Source: an uncultured Phocaeicola sp.
Lineage (GTDB): Bacteria > Bacteroidota > Bacteroidia > Bacteroidales > Bacteroidaceae
NCBI GenBank assembly: GCA_948566455.1
Contig: CAOYQO010000011.1
Location: 1-64,000 of the forward strand
Direction of reading: 5' to 3'
Length of the DNA stretch: 64,000 bases
Below, piece after piece: positions 61,716 to 64,000 of this stretch (the first letter of the stretch is position 1; every line of letters begins with the position of its first letter). Under the pieces are notes generated by a model. The model saw only the letters and a list, made by a program, of their open reading frames with translations, did not search any database and was not told the DNA's origin. A program made the translations under genes and the position numbers.

Positions 61716-62058
61716 ACCATTATATATTGAAAGTATAATTCTTAAAATGGCATGACAAAAGCCGCAGAATATTTCTACTTTCTGGAAAAGCTTATGATTT
61801 AAGTATAGTTTTGGAATCAATTGATAACAAAGAAAAGAATCTTGCTCTTATCTTTAAAAGTTATAAGAAAAAGCAAGTTCTATCGATTTTCACAAAGCGC
61901 TTTAAATCATCCATTTACAACTTTTCTCAGAAAAACCCACTCCAAGGTATCAAAAGAGCACAATACTTCCCGCACTACATCCTATCTTTGCAATGTCATC
62001 AGAAATAAATGATGGCAAGTAAACCCTATTTTTTTTAACCAATTAAACTTTAATTATT
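61716..62058. other. Intergenic region before the HU-like gene
   Basis: Two overlapping frames near 61811-62012 encode basic, Lys-rich text in both readings and have no promoter or start signal I trust. A TATCTTTG box (61983-61990) lies 69 nt before the HU-like ATG and could be its promoter. Nothing else was found. Confidence 0.5.
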
Positions 62059-62541
62059 ATGGCTTTAGAGTATGTAGTGACCAAAAGAGTGTTTGGCTTT
62101 GACGACACAAAGACAGAGAAGTATGTAGCGAAATCTGTACGTTCGGGACAGATGAGTTTTAGTAAAACGTGTGCAAAGGTCAGTCGACTTTGCGGAGTCC
62201 ATCGAAAAGTGGTAGATTTGGTAGTCAGCGGTCTGGTTGATATGATGGCGGAGGATATTGATGACGGAAAGAGCGTTCAATTGGGAGAGTTCGGCATCTT
62301 TCGCCCCACCATTAAGGCCAAAAGTGCGGATACCGCAGAAGGTGTTACGGCAAGCAATATAGTACGTAAGCGTATTGTATTCACTCCAGGGAAGATTTTC
62401 CAACGTACTTTGGGAGAAATGAGCGTAACCCGCGCCATTCCCATCGATACAGATTATACGGATGGAAGCAGTTCCGGTGGTAACGGTAGCGGCGGTAGCC
62501 AAGGAGGTGACGGTGGTATAGAGGATGATCCGTTAGGATAA
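62059..62541 (+). CDS. HU-like DNA-binding protein with Gly-rich tail
   Basis: 160 residues. The Bacteroides HU-like domain spans about 1-120: MALEYVVTKRVFGFDDTKTE, SFSKTCAKVSRLCGVHRKVV, VQLGEFGIFRPTIKAKSADT and RKRIVFTPGKIFQRTLGEMS. A Gly/Ser-rich tail (SSSGGNGSGGSQGGDGG) ends DDPLG. It binds DNA non-specifically or at bends, outside the core nucleoid HU genes. Such proteins are often found in the same cluster as DUF4248 proteins, one of which is 2.4 kb upstream. A terminator follows. Confidence 0.85.
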   Translation: MALEYVVTKRVFGFDDTKTEKYVAKSVRSGQMSFSKTCAKVSRLCGVHRKVVDLVVSGLVDMMAEDIDDGKSVQLGEFGIFRPTIKAKSADTAEGVTASNIVRKRIVFTPGKIFQRTLGEMSVTRAIPIDTDYTDGSSSGGNGSGGSQGGDGGIEDDPLG

Positions 62542-62550
62542 TGCCAAATT

Positions 62551-62583
62551 AAAGTAGCGAAAGAACTTCGCTACTTTTTTTGT
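62551..62583 (+). terminator. Terminator of the HU-like gene
   Basis: AAAGTAGCGAA pairs with TTCGCTACTTT around a short AGAAC-type loop, then TTTTG. Confidence 0.85.
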
Positions 62584-62649
62584 TTCTATACCTATTTATA
62601 TGGATAATATCTCTTATTTTTGCACATATTATAACTATAAATAGGTAAT

Positions 62650-63771
62650 ATGGAAACATCAAAAGTCTACTACACAGACCTGCGTACCTCTCCTACTTCC
62701 AATCTTCTGGATAAGATGGAGCGCCTGGTAAAGCGGGCAGGTATTGAACAGCTACCCTTAAAAGACAGTTTTGTCGCTATCAAGATTCACTTCGGTGAGC
62801 CGGGAAACCTTGCTTATCTTCGTCCGAACTACGCGGCTCGCATGGCAAACCTATTGCGCAACAATGGTGCAAAACCTTTCTTGACGGACTGTAACACACT
62901 ATATTCAGGCCGTCGTGCCAATGCCGTCGATCACCTGCAAAGCGCAATGGAAAACGGTTATAATCCTATATCCGCCCAATGCCAGGTCATCATCGGAGAT
63001 GGATTAAAAGGTACGGATTGCCGGGAAATTCCCTTGAACGGTGAGTACTGTACCGCCCCCAAGATTGGTACTGCCATAGCCGATGCGGATATTATCATCA
63101 GCATGAATCACTTTAAAGGGCACGAACAGGCCGGCTTTGGCGGAGCTTTAAAGAATTTAGGCATGGGCTGTGCCAGCGTAGCCGGAAAATTGGAACTACA
63201 TTCGGCCTCTCAACCCAAAATAGATACGGGAAGTTGTATCGGCTGCAATATCTGCGTGAAGCACTGTGCACACGATGCCGTACACCTGAATGCAGGACGC
63301 AAAGCAGAAATAGATTACACTAAATGCGTAGGTTGCGGACAGTGTGTCGCCTTGTGCCAGTATGACGGCGCCATTATGGGCGATGAAGATACGTCCGAAC
63401 GCTTAAACTATAAGATTGCCGAATATTCACTGGCCGTAGTGAAAGATAAGCCCAACTTCCACATCAGTTTTATAATGAATGTATCTCCGGAATGTGACTG
63501 TTGGAATCATAATGATGCTGCCATTGTTCCCGACCTCGGTATTCTGGCTTCTACAGACCCGGTGGCTCTGGATAAAGCATGCGCGGATATGGTCATCCAA
63601 GCTCCTATACTGCACACAGGTAACCGCCTTTCTGCCGGACATGAGCACGATGATTTGTGCGGCCATGACAAGTTCCACATGATGCACCCGGATACGGACT
63701 GGCTGGCCGGATTGCGCCATGCGGGAAAGATCGGATTGGGCAATATGCAATATGAATTGGTGAAGATTTAA
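62650..63771 (+). CDS. DUF362-family protein with a 2[4Fe-4S] ferredoxin domain
   Basis: 373 residues. The N-terminal DUF362 domain has KDSFVAIKIHFGEPGNLAYL and FLTDCNTLYSGRRANAVDHL. A 4Fe-4S double cluster at about 195-240 has two CxxCxxCxxxC sets: GSCIGCNICVKHCAHDAVHL and KCVGCGQCVALCQYDGAIMG. A C-terminal DUF362 part follows (SINMNVSPECDCWNHND; DPVALDKACADMVIQAP). Members are cytoplasmic iron-sulfur proteins presumed to handle electrons; several are annotated as Fe-S oxidoreductases. Start at 62650; substrate unknown. Confidence 0.88.
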   Translation: METSKVYYTDLRTSPTSNLLDKMERLVKRAGIEQLPLKDSFVAIKIHFGEPGNLAYLRPNYAARMANLLRNNGAKPFLTDCNTLYSGRRANAVDHLQSAMENGYNPISAQCQVIIGDGLKGTDCREIPLNGEYCTAPKIGTAIADADIIISMNHFKGHEQAGFGGALKNLGMGCASVAGKLELHSASQPKIDTGSCIGCNICVKHCAHDAVHLNAGRKAEIDYTKCVGCGQCVALCQYDGAIMGDEDTSERLNYKIAEYSLAVVKDKPNFHISFIMNVSPECDCWNHNDAAIVPDLGILASTDPVALDKACADMVIQAPILHTGNRLSAGHEHDDLCGHDKFHMMHPDTDWLAGLRHAGKIGLGNMQYELVKI

Positions 63772-63924
63772 ACCTTTTTCGTCCAAAAGAGTCTTAATAC
63801 AAACATACCGATACAAAACCTGTAAGGATTGAGACAAATCTTCAAACAAAATGAACGCTCATCTCCTACTTTTGTATTTTGAAGAAACATAATAATAACA
63901 AATTAAAATCTAATTTATTGAATA

Positions 63925-64000
63925 ATGGAAACATCTGCTAAACTCTACTCTTTGTCGTTCAGCAACGTAAAGACCTATTTATTCGTATTCCTATTTGTTG
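63925..64000 (+). CDS. Start of a membrane protein, cut by the window edge
   Basis: From the ATG at 63925: METSAKLYSLSFSNVKTYLF, then VFLFV, running to the edge without a stop. The 25 visible residues end in a hydrophobic segment, probably the first transmembrane helix. The opening resembles a Bacteroides ECF-transporter S-component-like membrane protein from memory, which I cannot confirm from so little sequence. A TACTTTTG box (63867-63874) lies upstream. Confidence 0.55.
   Translation, partial: METSAKLYSLSFSNVKTYLFVFLFV

Noticed and set aside
61811..62012. Two overlapping small Lys-rich frames before the HU-like gene
   Set aside because: Both are read in adjacent frames of the same AT-rich DNA, and neither has a promoter, ribosome-binding site or known relative.
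1..64000. CRISPR array, prophage or integrative-element core
   Set aside because: No regularly spaced repeats, phage structural genes, integrase or conjugation genes were seen anywhere in the window.

Overview
The window looks like a chromosomal segment of a gut Bacteroides species. The evidence is the gene content: a TamL-type Omp85 lipoprotein, a SusC-like/Oar-like TonB-dependent receptor, DUF4296, DUF4248 and 6-bladed beta-propeller lipoproteins, an ileS-traR-lspA operon, and a Nudix-regulated xylose operon. The promoters agree: many intergenic regions carry the Bacteroides pattern of TTTG/TTG, 18-20 nt, then TAnnTTTG, and Shine-Dalgarno sites are mostly weak. The species cannot be named from the sequence alone.

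Layout. 1-8.0 kb is an AT-rich accessory island. An intact IS256-family element (28-bp inverted repeats, 8-bp target duplication) lies beside a broken RHS/YD-repeat polymorphic-toxin gene. The RHS C-terminus carries a JAB-like metallopeptidase motif, and a candidate immunity lipoprotein plus a truncated paralogue follow it. 8.1-12.3 kb holds hexuronate catabolism (uxaB, a LacI-type regulator, divergent uxaC) with a perfect LacI-like palindrome. 12.4-16.0 kb has an export-only polysaccharide gene pair (Wza-like, Wzc-like) behind a leader with three mutually complementary segments. 16-29 kb is mostly conserved single genes: POT-like transporter, YycJ-like hydrolase, tRNA-Lys, MFS pump, a phosphoethanolamine transferase overlapping an outer-membrane barrel gene, NDH-2, DoxX, DUF3332, TamL and a SpoU methyltransferase. 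29-35 kb is the operon ileS-traR/dksA-lspA-DUF4296-hypothetical.

35-38 kb is accessory: a quinone-reductase-like flavoprotein, a decayed DUF4248 module, a candidate 49-aa gene, a SIMPL protein and a RelE/ParE-type toxin-antitoxin pair. 38-49 kb contains a GNAT-nitrilase fusion, a large TonB-dependent receptor, the xylose operon (Nudix regulator, xylB, xylA, xylE) and fabD. 50-64 kb is a patchwork: a HEAT-like protein, a perfect 32-bp hairpin, a MITE-like element with ~36-bp inverted repeats, a GNAT, a WG-repeat pseudogene, tag, a BamE-like/DUF4476 lipoprotein, redox genes, HicAB, an ECF sigma factor, a beta-propeller lipoprotein, the intact DUF4248 module, nitroreductase, DUF1349 lipoprotein, an HU-like protein, a DUF362 ferredoxin-like protein and the start of a membrane protein cut by the window edge.

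The most unusual signals are three. First, the export-operon leader has two competing long hairpins, which suggests attenuation. Second, the DUF4248 module occurs twice, and each copy carries three ACG(TT) boxes at exact 22-nt spacing downstream of its terminator. Third, the RHS-JAB toxin locus is damaged by an internal deletion and frameshifts while its toxin tip and immunity-like gene remain open. No CRISPR array, rRNA or prophage was seen.
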